From assembly GCA_014801225.1 (NCBI GenBank), contig JAAVEO010000001.1, forward strand, positions 37,441 to 101,440: 64,000 bases of DNA, in the 5' to 3' direction. The notes under the pieces are model-generated. The model saw only the letters and a program-made list of their open reading frames with translations, did not search any database and was not told where the DNA came from. Position 1 is the first letter of the stretch. The number at the start of each line of letters is the position of its first letter. Shown one piece after another: positions 10,034 to 18,819 of this stretch. This DNA comes from Bacteroides sp. GTDB lineage: Bacteria > Bacteroidota > Bacteroidia > Bacteroidales > Muribaculaceae. A program made the translations under genes and the position numbers.

Positions 10034-10070
10034 CCGGGCGAATCAGCTTCCAGCCGATTCGCCCGGATTT
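10034..10070. terminator. Bidirectional terminator between aspC and the convergent gene
   Basis: A perfect 11-bp stem (CCGGGCGAATC, 10034-10044, with its complement at 10056-10066) is followed by T-rich DNA on the plus strand and is also T-rich when read on the minus strand. It lies between two convergent genes and should serve both. Confidence 0.9.
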
Positions 10071-10084
10071 TATTTTTATCATCG

Positions 10085-11584
10085 TTAACGCGCCTCCACA
10101 AATACTTTGCCACCCTTGATGTAGGGCTGACCGGGAACCGCCTCGCGAAGCTCGCGGCCTTGCAAATCATAGAGTCGGTCGGCGGGAGCGATGAAGCCGC
10201 CCTCGGAAGCGGAGATAGCATCTGCGGCGTCAGGCAGATCCTGACGGAAGAGAAGATTCCCCTCACCGTCATATACGGCTACCAGCACAGCTCCGACGAA
10301 GCTCTCGTCGTCAGCCGAAGCCGGACGATGGAACTCAGTATTCACCGCCGGAAGAATACCCCCCTTCGTGATACCGATACCCTCGACACACCTCACTCCG
10401 TCGCTACCCTCAAAGGTATAGCTGAGCTTATACTCACCTCCGACAAGGGTAAAGCCGGTAGATATCTTAGCCTCCTTTTCACCCTCCGGAGAATAGAAAG
10501 TCAGCTCCTCGCCGTCACTCGCCCCAAAGTCGTAGATGAGGGATTCCATACGAGGTGCTTCCGCAAGCCAGAAAAGGGAATTCTCACTATGAAAAAGATA
10601 TACTTTGCCATCCTTTTCTCTCACATAAAACCGATTGAAATCGACTTTATCCCAATCTCCATTAAGATCATTTGAGACACCTAATGTGCCAAATCTACGT
10701 TGAGCCCCATACGGATCTGCCGGATTAGTATTACGACTGAGGTAATTGAATCCCATTTTACGATAACTAACATTGCCGTATTTATCAAATTCAGCGTATA
10801 TCCATGTGTAGTCTCGCTCTTTACAAAATCCTACTTCTTTATCAAAATCACTGTAATAAATTTCCTCTCCATCCCGGTCAATCAAGACTTCAAAATCGAT
10901 AGAAGGCAAGCGATCATACCATCCGTCTATCTCTGAAAATATGAACATTGCAATATTGCCACATTCCATAGGCCCAATACCTTCCACTACTTTCACATTC
11001 TGCGGGTAAAGTAATGCCCCACCTCCGTGGTCACTCCACTCCCAACAGTTTAGTTCCAACACACGTCGTCCCTCTTCATCTAAGTATTTTTCACTTACAT
11101 AAACTTCTGCCAAGCCTAAGGGTGCATAAGAAATATTGACGGTACCTCCGATTCTAAAAACCATTATAAACGGCGCTTTATATATTTCTCCCTTCTCCAT
11201 ATTGAAATCATAGAGTAAATATTCTCCCGTTTCAATCTCAGGCTTATACTCGCTATATTCTTCCGAAACATAAGTATAATATGCTCCATTCTCCTCCCTA
11301 AGATAAAAGTTATTGCACGTATTAGTCTCCGGAGCATCTTTTTCCTCCCAGGACAAACGGTAGAAAGTCTTGGAATCAAGAATAACATCATCCACAACCT
11401 TCATCTCAAATTTATGAACATCGTAGAACCTTGTAGAATCATCGCCATAGCTGCTTTCGGGCCAAGTCGCATAACGATACTCCCATGTATCCTCCGGATT
11501 GAACACGGCTTCTCCTTCCGGCTCTTGTGCAAATAGCGAAGTACAAAACAAGAGCATCAACTGAAGTAGGATATGTTTTCTCAT
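10085..11584 (-). CDS. Secreted protein with Bacteroidales C-terminal sorting-like motif
   Basis: This 499-residue protein starts at ATG 11584 with a clear signal peptide (RKHILLQLMLLFCTSLFAQ). Two similar regions, rich in Tyr, Asp, Glu and Trp, look like repeated beta domains. The C-terminus (YDLQGRELREA ... IKGGKVFVEAR) matches the short LQGR ... GGKVxV pattern common at the ends of Bacteroidales secreted proteins and often treated as a T9SS type A signal. No enzyme motif is visible. Parts of the gene have lower GC than the neighbouring DNA, especially the middle. Function unknown. Confidence 0.75.
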   Translation of the reverse strand: MRKHILLQLMLLFCTSLFAQEPEGEAVFNPEDTWEYRYATWPESSYGDDSTRFYDVHKFEMKVVDDVILDSKTFYRLSWEEKDAPETNTCNNFYLREENGAYYTYVSEEYSEYKPEIETGEYLLYDFNMEKGEIYKAPFIMVFRIGGTVNISYAPLGLAEVYVSEKYLDEEGRRVLELNCWEWSDHGGGALLYPQNVKVVEGIGPMECGNIAMFIFSEIDGWYDRLPSIDFEVLIDRDGEEIYYSDFDKEVGFCKERDYTWIYAEFDKYGNVSYRKMGFNYLSRNTNPADPYGAQRRFGTLGVSNDLNGDWDKVDFNRFYVREKDGKVYLFHSENSLFWLAEAPRMESLIYDFGASDGEELTFYSPEGEKEAKISTGFTLVGGEYKLSYTFEGSDGVRCVEGIGITKGGILPAVNTEFHRPASADDESFVGAVLVAVYDGEGNLLFRQDLPDAADAISASEGGFIAPADRLYDLQGRELREAVPGQPYIKGGKVFVEAR

Positions 11585-11910
11585 ACGATGTTGGGTTAAA
11601 GGGTGAATAATGTGGAGCTGACAGAATTGAAATACAATTGAGGATTGGTCAGTCAAATAAGACGGCTCCTTTTGTTGCGTTCAAAATTACAATTAAAAAC
11701 TGTAATACGCAAATATATTTTTACTCTTTTTAATATTTATTATATGCATAATATTAAATTTATAGCAAATTGCTATAAATACAAGTACACTACCGAAGTA
11801 AATTAGGTCAAAACTTCGGAATTCTTTAGATCCGGGTATCGAATTAATAGCAAAAAGATATTGCATCTTAGCGTCATTATTGCATTATACCTCCTCTCGT
11901 GCTTATTCAA

Positions 11911-11960
11911 TTATATCGGCAAGAGCAACGGAGAGCGTGAGATCAAGAGCAACGGCGATT
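11911..11960 (+). pseudogene. 50-bp fossil copy of the 3' part of aspC
   Basis: These 50 bp match 9804-9853 inside aspC at 47 of 50 positions; all three differences are transitions. The plus-strand reading gives YIGKSNGEREIKSNGD against YIGKSDGEREIKSSGD in the enzyme. It is joined directly to a reverse-oriented copy of dispersed repeat B. The rest of the 11585-12104 gap is AT-rich DNA followed by a purine-rich tract, with no gene. Confidence 0.85.
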
Positions 11961-11989
11961 GATTCACCTTTCGACAAACCTGCTGCCGC
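11960..11989 (-). repeat. Dispersed repeat B, reverse-oriented intergenic copy
   Basis: On the minus strand this reads GCGGCAGCAGGTTTGTCG followed by AAAGGTGAATCA. It differs at only a few positions from the copies at 58870 and 59535. Those two lie in frame in protein genes, whereas this one is intergenic and abuts the aspC fossil. Confidence 0.8.
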
Positions 11990-11992
11990 AGT

Positions 11993-12104
11993 GGAAGCCG
12001 GGAGGGGGATGGGAAGATAGGGGGAGAATGGGAGGGGTAGCCAGGAGGGGGATGGAAGATAGGAGAGGAAGATAGGGGGAGAATGGGAAGAGAGGAGGAG
12101 GGGG
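11993..12104. repeat. Low-complexity purine-rich tract
   Basis: The plus strand is almost entirely G and A, with imperfect repeats of GATAGGGGGAGAATGGGA and GGAGGGGGATGG. It lies just downstream of the EamA gene stop codon. On the transcribed strand it is pyrimidine-rich, like the tract after the stop codon at 52970. Confidence 0.7.
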
Positions 12105-13010
12105 TTATTTGTCGGCGGGGAGGGATTTGGAGGCGGTGACGAGGTAGACGCCGGAGAAGATGAGGATAACGGCTATCGCTTTGGGGAGATTGAAGCTGTC
12201 GAGTCCGAGGCATATTCCGGCTACGGTCGCTATTATCGGTTGGACGTAGTTGTACATTCCGACTATCGTCGGGCGCAGGTTCTTCTGCCCTATCATGATA
12301 CAGATATAGGCGATGAAGGTGGCAAATACTATCACATAGGCTATCCCAAGCCATTCTGATAGGGATACCGCACCCCAATCGGTAGCTACAATCTGCGGCA
12401 TGGTGAGAGGCATAGCGACTATAGAAGCGGAGAGAAACATCCATTTCATAATGGTGACAAGGGAATATTTCTTTATGAAATTGCGATAGATGGTAAGATA
12501 TGTGGCGTAACTCAACTGTGCCATCAGTACTATAAAATCGCCTAAGGCCGGGGCTTCACCTCCGGCCACTTTCGCACCGTTGCCGAATATCAGTATCAAC
12601 GCTCCTGTAGCGCCCAATAGAATACCTCCGGTCTTCTTTATAGTAATCGGTTCGCGGAGGAATATCCATGCGAGCAATATCACCCACATCGGCATGGTAG
12701 TAGTGACGAGCGAGGCCTCTCCGGGAGATGTGAGACTGACTCCGAGGATAAAGCAACCTTGATTGAGCAGCACACCCAACATTCCGGCACCGAAAAGACG
12801 CATCACGTCGCTCCACGGCACCCGCTCCCGAGGGAGAAACAACGATGTCAGCCAGAACAGGGCCGCAGCCCCCGCCACACGGAAATCCACCATTATAAGA
12901 GGCGCGATAAGACCGGATGCAAATACCAGTTTCACTACCGGCGACATCAGTCCCCAGCAGATGTTGGCGCCAAGCATGGCGATATGTCCTTTAGGATTGA
13001 AATCACTCAT
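12105..13010 (-). CDS. EamA/DMT-family inner-membrane transporter
   Basis: This 301-residue protein is predicted to have ten transmembrane helices arranged as two EamA repeats, each of about 140 residues. Typical features include an N-terminal GANICWGLMSPVVK segment and a REPITIKKTGGILLGATGALILI segment at the end of the first repeat. DMT permeases export or import small metabolites such as amino acids or nucleosides; the substrate cannot be read from sequence. ATG at 13010 is preferred to GTG at 13013. It appears to be monocistronic. Confidence 0.85.
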   Translation of the reverse strand: MSDFNPKGHIAMLGANICWGLMSPVVKLVFASGLIAPLIMVDFRVAGAAALFWLTSLFLPRERVPWSDVMRLFGAGMLGVLLNQGCFILGVSLTSPGEASLVTTTMPMWVILLAWIFLREPITIKKTGGILLGATGALILIFGNGAKVAGGEAPALGDFIVLMAQLSYATYLTIYRNFIKKYSLVTIMKWMFLSASIVAMPLTMPQIVATDWGAVSLSEWLGIAYVIVFATFIAYICIMIGQKNLRPTIVGMYNYVQPIIATVAGICLGLDSFNLPKAIAVILIFSGVYLVTASKSLPADK

Positions 13011-13099
13011 CACTGAAATATTGTAAGAAGAGGAATATTGTATAAGAGAATACTTGCATAAAATATATACTTCCGGAAAAAGAATATATAAGTGAAAAG

Positions 13100-13131
13100 G
13101 ACCGCGTCGGCCCGGAGGGGCTGACGCGGTC
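13100..13131 (-). terminator. Terminator of the large T9SS-type secreted protein gene
   Basis: GACCGCGTC (13100-13108) pairs perfectly with GACGCGGTC (13123-13131). Read on the minus strand, it is followed by CCTTTTC. It lies about 30 bp beyond the stop codon at 13159. Confidence 0.8.
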
Positions 13132-13158
13132 GCGATTAGAAGGGGGATATTTTCAGAA

Positions 13159-16100
13159 TCAGCTTACCACTACTTTGACAGCATAGTTGCCGATCTTCAC
13201 TACGTAGAAGCCTGCAGCTACCTCGATAGCCTCATCATCACCGTTGAGGGCTTTCTGTGCCACGAGTTTGCCATCGAGAGTATAGACTGCTGCGTTCACA
13301 TCGCTGTAGCCGGAGATGAAGATCTCACCTACACCGCCACGAACAACACCTACACCGCCATTGATAACGCCGTCAACACCGGCACCATTGTCGATATTAT
13401 ACTCGCAGAAGATGAATTTGGAAGAGAGCGAGGGATAGGAAGCGTTGACGAATACCTGTACCCACGGAGTCATTGTCATGTCATCGGGGAGGGGGAAGCG
13501 TACTGTAGTGTAACCGTCGCCGGCGGCAACTTTGCCGAATACCTGCTCCTCAGCAGAGCTCATGGGATAGCCGAATGCAGAGAGGTCGATCTCGGCAGCG
13601 TCCTTACCTGTCCAGAATTTGCAGTTTACGGTAGCGTTCTCGAAGCCCATTGTAGAGAACTTCGGAATCACGATGCGAGTCTTGGCACCAAGCTCAGTGG
13701 GAGTACCCATGATGAAGTCGCCATCGAGACCTGCGAGCATATCGCCGGTGAGGCCGGACTTGGAGGGAGAAGTCCAAGTGAGCTGAGCCTTGCCATAGTC
13801 ACCGAAGGTCATGATAGTCATAGGCTTGTAACGGAAATCGGAACCGTTGAAGTCCTCAGTCATGGGGAGATCGTAAGGCTTACCTACAGTGACGGAGATA
13901 CCCTCGTCATAGGGGCTTTCGCCGGTCTGGTTGACAGCTGTGATACGAACGTCAATGTTAGTGAGGCTCATGTCAGCGCCACCCATATCCATAGTGGCAT
14001 AATCAAGAGGATAAGGCACAGTCACCTGAAGCACGAAGCCATCCTCAGACTCATCGTAGGAGTAAACGTTGTAGCTGAAGAAGTCATCCTCGGAGGGTTT
14101 GCCGTTAACGTCGGTAGCGGGACAATCCCAACGGAGTGTAAGCTTGGTGTCGGTCTCGTCGTATTCGGCGCGGAGGTTACGGATTCTGCCGGGGAGACCG
14201 AAGCCGAGAGCGGCAACAGTATTGGCGGAAAGACCTGTCTTGTCGTTCCATGTAGGAGTGACAGTGATGAGGAAGTCGCCTGTGCCGAGATCCATAGTGA
14301 ATTCCTGAGTCTCGCCGGGAGCACCGGATACAGTCTTGCTCATACCGTTGGAGGATTTCACACGAGCGGAAACTGTATTGGTAGCGGGAATCGACTTACC
14401 GTCGAGAGTACGGTCGGGAAGGATGAAGGAGACGTTGGCCATGAGGGGGCTCTCGGGAGAAACCGTAGTCTTGAGATCCTTCACAGCTTCGGGGCCTTCA
14501 AGATTGTTGACGCTCTTTGTCAGTTTGAGAGTCTCGAAACGGAGGGGGCTAAGTGTACCCTGCTCAGTCTTCACGCAGAGGCCGATGTAGAGATCCTTGG
14601 CCTGAGCGAGCTCACCGTCGATCACGAACTCGGCGGAAAGATTGAGCGGAGAATAATCATACTGAGCCATAGCGGGGAGGATACATTTCTTCATACCCTC
14701 GGAAGAAGGCTCTGTGCCCACCCATACCTCAAGGATACCGCCATTATAGTCGGCATCAGCGAGAGCTACATTGAAATTGAAGTTGTAGATACCGTCGGCA
14801 GGAGCTGTGAAGCGGGGAAGGAAGAGCCAGTCCTCACTCTGACGGTCGGCATCGAAGCCGGAAGTGAGCACGTTATGGTCGTCATAATCACGCTTGTCTA
14901 ACGTCCAGCTTACATTGTTGCCGTCAGTATCCTCGAGAGTACATACGGAGAACTGCTCCTCAGTAGGCTCGATAGTGAAGGGCACTGTATAAGAGCGACC
15001 CTCGATCACACTGTTGGAGAGGATAGGCTTGGAACGAAGGTTATTGGCCACAGCCTGCACCTGGAAGGAGTAGGCTGTCAGCGGACCATCGGTATTGATA
15101 ATCTCGGAAGCATCGAAGGTAGTGGCCGAAGTGTCGTCGACAATCTGATCCTTATAGAGGATTTCGTAAGTGACATTGGAGAGCTGACCGCCATGAACGC
15201 CCTTAGTCACAGCGTCCCAAGAGAGAGTAGTGCCGGCGAGAGTAACATTGGTGGGAGCCTCCGGATTGTCGGCACCGATAAATACAGTGATAAGGTCGGC
15301 AAGACCGGCTTTACCATTCACCTCGGGCACAACGCGAACAAAGTGAGTACCCTTGGAGAGGGATACATTGCCGGTAGTCACCTGAGCGCCGGCAGCGCCG
15401 CTGCCGGTAGTGAGCTGCTTATTGTCGGAATACACGGTGTAGTTCACATTTCCGCTGATAGTCTCGCCATTGTTAAGCTGGGAGGGAAGTGTGAATGTGA
15501 ATGTACCGTGGTCGCCGGATTTGTCAAACTCGTAAGTAAGTCCGGTGACAGTCTTGGGAGAATTAGTCTCGGGAGTCACTGTCTGCTCGCCGGCGATAAT
15601 GTAGCTGAAGTGGTAGGTAGAGGGGAACTGACGAAGAATCTCGGTAGCCTTTGTCTGGGGATCGAGAAGCATGAGGCGCGAGGTCTCGCTCTCCTCCTCA
15701 GTGTAGAAGTTCCACGCGTAAGCCTTACTGTCGCGAAGCCATACGAGACCGGAAGCCACGTCATAGTCGGGAACTACATTGGGCTGATAGAGTTCGGTCT
15801 GCACACCGGTATTTACATCGATCTGCACCATACGCACGGGCTCTACAACGGAGCCTTCTCTCACCTGACCGGTCATACCGACGAGAATGCCGAGGTCTTC
15901 GTTGAAGCAGAGCGAACGAGCCATCTCCTTATACTGCACCTCACGGATAGAGACAGCCTGATCGAGATTGTTGGAGGGAGCGCTCTTGAATACGTATGCG
16001 GTACGGGTCTTGTTGAAGCCGTAGCCGTAGATACGATCGTCAACGGGACAGTAAGTGGCATAAAGGAATACGTTGCCCCAGTTTTGGCCGGTGGTGTTGA

Positions 16101-16455
16101 TCTGCTGTTCAAGAAGGACCTCACCTGTCTCAAGATCGCGCTCGATGTATTTGTAATAGTCGAGGCTGGGTGTGGGGTAATAGGATTCATAGCCACAGAG
16201 GCGACCGTTGCGGATCCATCCGCCGAGCATGTACGCACCGCTGGCAGCGCCGCTCTCAGTATAGGCCAGTTCATCACGCCAGAGCAAATCCTGGCTAAAG
16301 CCGGACGGGGTAAACGTGAAGAGACCTTTCGTAGGCCCTCCGTTGAAATTACCCTGGTAGCCATAGAGCACCGGATCCGCAGCGTGGGCGGGCACCGCAG
16401 GCACCGCCATAGCGCAGAGGAGAGCCGATACTCCAAAGAAGTTTAATTTTTTCAT
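13159..16455 (-). CDS. Large secreted multidomain protein with fibronectin III-like domains and C-terminal sorting signal
   Basis: This 1098-residue protein starts at ATG 16455 with a signal peptide ending near PAHAAD. The N-terminal 300 residues look like a WD/Kelch-like beta structure (YGYQGNFNGGPTKGLF start). Several fibronectin III-like modules follow (for example around VTGLTYEFDKSGDHGTF and IRNLRAEYDETDTKLTLRWDCP), alternating with jelly-roll regions of the adhesin or MAM-like kind. The end (VYTLDGKLVAQ ... AAGFYVVKIGNYAVKVVV) fits a type IX secretion sorting domain, so outer-membrane or extracellular placement is likely. No catalytic residues are recognised. The gene has a consensus promoter and its own terminator. 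Confidence 0.8.
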   Translation of the reverse strand: MKKLNFFGVSALLCAMAVPAVPAHAADPVLYGYQGNFNGGPTKGLFTFTPSGFSQDLLWRDELAYTESGAASGAYMLGGWIRNGRLCGYESYYPTPSLDYYKYIERDLETGEVLLEQQINTTGQNWGNVFLYATYCPVDDRIYGYGFNKTRTAYVFKSAPSNNLDQAVSIREVQYKEMARSLCFNEDLGILVGMTGQVREGSVVEPVRMVQIDVNTGVQTELYQPNVVPDYDVASGLVWLRDSKAYAWNFYTEEESETSRLMLLDPQTKATEILRQFPSTYHFSYIIAGEQTVTPETNSPKTVTGLTYEFDKSGDHGTFTFTLPSQLNNGETISGNVNYTVYSDNKQLTTGSGAAGAQVTTGNVSLSKGTHFVRVVPEVNGKAGLADLITVFIGADNPEAPTNVTLAGTTLSWDAVTKGVHGGQLSNVTYEILYKDQIVDDTSATTFDASEIINTDGPLTAYSFQVQAVANNLRSKPILSNSVIEGRSYTVPFTIEPTEEQFSVCTLEDTDGNNVSWTLDKRDYDDHNVLTSGFDADRQSEDWLFLPRFTAPADGIYNFNFNVALADADYNGGILEVWVGTEPSSEGMKKCILPAMAQYDYSPLNLSAEFVIDGELAQAKDLYIGLCVKTEQGTLSPLRFETLKLTKSVNNLEGPEAVKDLKTTVSPESPLMANVSFILPDRTLDGKSIPATNTVSARVKSSNGMSKTVSGAPGETQEFTMDLGTGDFLITVTPTWNDKTGLSANTVAALGFGLPGRIRNLRAEYDETDTKLTLRWDCPATDVNGKPSEDDFFSYNVYSYDESEDGFVLQVTVPYPLDYATMDMGGADMSLTNIDVRITAVNQTGESPYDEGISVTVGKPYDLPMTEDFNGSDFRYKPMTIMTFGDYGKAQLTWTSPSKSGLTGDMLAGLDGDFIMGTPTELGAKTRIVIPKFSTMGFENATVNCKFWTGKDAAEIDLSAFGYPMSSAEEQVFGKVAAGDGYTTVRFPLPDDMTMTPWVQVFVNASYPSLSSKFIFCEYNIDNGAGVDGVINGGVGVVRGGVGEIFISGYSDVNAAVYTLDGKLVAQKALNGDDEAIEVAAGFYVVKIGNYAVKVVVS

Positions 16456-16544
16456 ATTTGTATTATGAGTATATGAATAAAGTGTTGGTACGATATATAA
16501 GGCACTTCGGCAGCCATTGCATGGCGCCGATTCTTTATCATCGG

Positions 16545-16575
16545 CAAAGTTAAGAAAAAATATGTGACCACCAAA
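16545..16575 (-). promoter_or_regulatory. Promoter of the large secreted protein gene
   Basis: On the minus strand this reads TTTG, 19 nt, TAACTTTG, an exact match to the Bacteroidetes consensus (plus strand CAAAGTTA 16545-16552 and CAAA 16572-16575). The start site would be near 16538, giving a leader of about 80 nt. Confidence 0.85.
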
Positions 16576-16616
16576 CCATATCTCCACAAATTCGCCTAAA
16601 TTAATTCTTTAGCATG

Positions 16617-16652
16617 AAAAAAGGACGGACGCAAAAAAGCATCCGTCCTTTT
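16617..16652 (-). terminator. Terminator of the 470-residue secreted protein gene
   Basis: AAGGACGGA pairs with TCCGTCCTT around a short A-rich loop, with one interior mismatch. A-runs and T-runs flank both sides, so it works on either strand. It lies 35 bp after the stop codon at 16687. Confidence 0.85.
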
Positions 16653-16686
16653 GAGTAAGGAATCTGCCTTAAAAAAGGTCTGTTTT

Positions 16687-18099
16687 TTATTTTCTGACAG
16701 CTACCTTCTTGCCGTTGATGACATAGAGGCCGGCATCAAGAGTGGAGAGCGCAGCTTTATCAGCATTGAGGAGCACAGTGCGTCCGGCAAGGTCGGTTAC
16801 TGTGTAGGTCTCGGTCTCTACAGCCACACCCTCTACCGAGCTGTAATCACGCTTGACGATAAAATTTGCAAGGATGGCAGGGTTGATGATGTCATGATAT
16901 TCAGGATTGCGCCAGTAACCCGGGGGAACGGAGAGTTCGTAGCGACCGTCGTCAAGTTGACCTTCATCGAATTCGATATCTACGAAGCAACCGGTGGTAG
17001 ATACCGACTTAGCCATGTAGACAGTGGGATCGTCCTCATTACCATCATCCAAAGTGAGTGTGATGTGGTGCGGAGAGAAAATCTCGTTGTATTCCAATTC
17101 CTGATCGGCAGCCAGATCCACAGCATTAGGGAAGGAGATGGTAACCTTTGTGATGTTATTCACAGTCTTACCGGGTTCGGGAGAGATGAGATAGGAATTG
17201 AAATTGTAGGATACACCGGTGCCGTCGCCGATAGCGAACATGTCGTCCACCTGTCCGCCGAGGGATTTCTCACCGTTGCCGAAAGTGACAAGTCCGTCGG
17301 GAATTGTCATGGAGTAGGAACCCTCAAGTGTGAGAGGTTCGGCGAGATACATCTTCACATAGATATATCCGTTATCCTCAGCGCTTTCAGGGATTACGGT
17401 AAGGGCTCCGTTGGTGATTTTCACATCTTTGAGCGCGGATTTATTGATCTTATAGCCGTCCACATAGCTCAGCCATATCTCCGCAGGCATATCGGCGGGT
17501 TTGTCGATTTTGGCAGTGACGATGCTGATATTGTTCATATTCGAACGATCCTCATAGTCATAGTAGTATTTCTGCTGAACGCAATCATAGATAGAACCGC
17601 TGCTCCATACGAGAGACGCAAGATAGTTGTCGGCGCCTTTCACTGTATATTGAGCCGTCATCTCAGGGCTGGCCACACCATCCACATCGAGAATACCGAG
17701 GGCACCGGCCTCAACCTTGAGAGTATATACTCCGGAATTCAGACCGCTGAGATCATCGGAACTGAACTGGATAAATACCGATTTACGGTCATCGTTGCGA
17801 TAAGCCTGGGAGGGGTGGATAGTTGTGCCGGCACCATCAGAAAGAGTGATGACATCAGCCAGATCATAAGCCTCTTCTGTGATAAAGGCATCTCCGAGGT
17901 TGGGGAAAGACAGTGTCAGCTGATTGAGCTTGAGGGCCTGAATCTCACCGGGAGCCGGAGTGAGCTGAAAATCCTTGAAATAGTCGGCAGCGTCAGCGTC
18001 TGACACAATCTGCGCCTGCACGGGAGTGACAGCGGCCATAACGGGCGCCGCAGTCAGCATAGCGAAAGCGCTCGCGCAAAAAAGTAAAGTTTTCCTCAT
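16687..18099 (-). CDS. Secreted protein with repeated Ig-like domains and C-terminal sorting-like motif
   Basis: This 470-residue protein starts at ATG 18099 (signal peptide RKTLLFCASAFAMLTAAPVMA). It has two or three beta-sandwich repeats that begin with a similar phrase: FQLTPAPGEIQALKLNQLTLSFPN and LISPEPGKTVNNITKVTISFPN. The end (YTVTDLAGRTVLL ... DAGLYVINGKKVAVRK) matches the Bacteroidales LAGR ... NGKKV sorting-like tail, so export to the cell surface is likely. No enzymatic motif is visible. It shares this tail type with the two neighbouring secreted proteins, suggesting a cluster of surface proteins. Function unknown. Confidence 0.78.
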   Translation of the reverse strand: MRKTLLFCASAFAMLTAAPVMAAVTPVQAQIVSDADAADYFKDFQLTPAPGEIQALKLNQLTLSFPNLGDAFITEEAYDLADVITLSDGAGTTIHPSQAYRNDDRKSVFIQFSSDDLSGLNSGVYTLKVEAGALGILDVDGVASPEMTAQYTVKGADNYLASLVWSSGSIYDCVQQKYYYDYEDRSNMNNISIVTAKIDKPADMPAEIWLSYVDGYKINKSALKDVKITNGALTVIPESAEDNGYIYVKMYLAEPLTLEGSYSMTIPDGLVTFGNGEKSLGGQVDDMFAIGDGTGVSYNFNSYLISPEPGKTVNNITKVTISFPNAVDLAADQELEYNEIFSPHHITLTLDDGNEDDPTVYMAKSVSTTGCFVDIEFDEGQLDDGRYELSVPPGYWRNPEYHDIINPAILANFIVKRDYSSVEGVAVETETYTVTDLAGRTVLLNADKAALSTLDAGLYVINGKKVAVRK

Positions 18100-18162
18100 A
18101 TATAATGAATTTTGATGTGTCATAGGAATGTCGGGACAGTGAATAAGACTTCCGAACGGCCG

Positions 18163-18194
18163 CAAATTTAGGCAAATAACTTTGTAATAGCAAA
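18163..18194 (-). promoter_or_regulatory. Promoter of the 470-residue secreted protein gene
   Basis: On the minus strand this reads TTTG, 20 nt, TAAATTTG (plus strand CAAATTTA 18163-18170 and CAAA 18191-18194). The leader would be about 55 nt. Confidence 0.8.
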
Positions 18195-18435
18195 TAATTT
18201 CGCGATTTATTTCACAAATATCTTTCAATTATTCCGCTATATGCAGATTATTCTTCTATTCTTTGACCTTATTCCTCAAGAGACTTCTTTTTAGAGACCA
18301 ATTCCCGGTAATCCCTCTTCGCAGTATTGCGTACCCGGGAAATTATTATTTCCGAGAGCCCGGGACTTAATATTTATTTAACGTAATTACACTAATATTC
18401 ACATGAGAGGCCCCGTTATATATCCGAAAGCTGAA

Positions 18436-18719
18436 GGAAGCCAACCCCACACTTCATGGCCGGCTTCCGGAGGCGTAAGACATAACAGACTGATTCTTAT
18501 ATGAAAAAATACTTTTTCATGACTTAGATATGTTTACGCCAACCTTGAAAGGCTATACCGAAAATGAGAAACTATATTGTCTAAATTTTGGGTTATATAC
18601 ATTAGTAATTTCTATTGCTGCCATCGCCTACGGAAGCGCCGGAACAGATTCAACGCCATTCCGGCTGCGGCGATGACAGGGGAGGTCCGGACGTCGGGAT
18701 GACGCCCGGACCTTTTGTT
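18436..18719 (+). ncRNA. Candidate structured RNA upstream of rel
   Basis: This stretch has no gene but contains a series of hairpins: GGAAGCC/GGCTTCC (18436-18468), ATGAAAAA/TTTTTCAT (18501-18520), a long stem with CATCGCC and GGCGATG ends (about 18620-18675), and a terminator (18684-18719). No plus-strand gene lies upstream, so the terminator suggests an independent short transcript. No good promoter match was found, so the 5' end is a guess. It matches no RNA family I can name. An attenuated leader is less likely, because rel has its own promoter after the terminator. Confidence 0.35.
18684..18719 (+). terminator. Orphan plus-strand terminator before rel
   Basis: GGTCCGG (18684-18690) pairs with CCGGACC (18706-18712), extended inside by CGTC/GACG, and is followed by TTTTGTTT. 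There is no coding gene on the plus strand for it to terminate. Confidence 0.75.
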
Positions 18720-18755
18720 TGTTACGGACAGGCTTTGAAGTTTAAGTAAGTAATT

Positions 18756-18786
18756 TTTGCAGTATGGCGGTTTTTCACTATTTTTG
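18756..18786 (+). promoter_or_regulatory. Consensus promoter of rel
   Basis: TTTG (18756-18759), exactly 19 nt, and TATTTTTG (18779-18786) form a perfect Bacteroidetes promoter. The start site would be near 18793, about 27 nt before the ATG. Confidence 0.88.
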
Positions 18787-18819
18787 TAGTCGCTTTAACC
18801 CAAGACTCTCATTCTCATT

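Noticed and set aside
8671..10272. A 533-codon open frame antisense to aspC
   Set aside because: It mirrors the aspC codon pattern on the opposite strand and has no promoter, signal or known domain; long antisense frames are common in GC-balanced genes.
15193..16446. A 417-codon plus-strand frame inside the large secreted-protein gene
   Set aside because: It is antisense to a gene with a signal peptide, domains, promoter and terminator, so it is a shadow frame.
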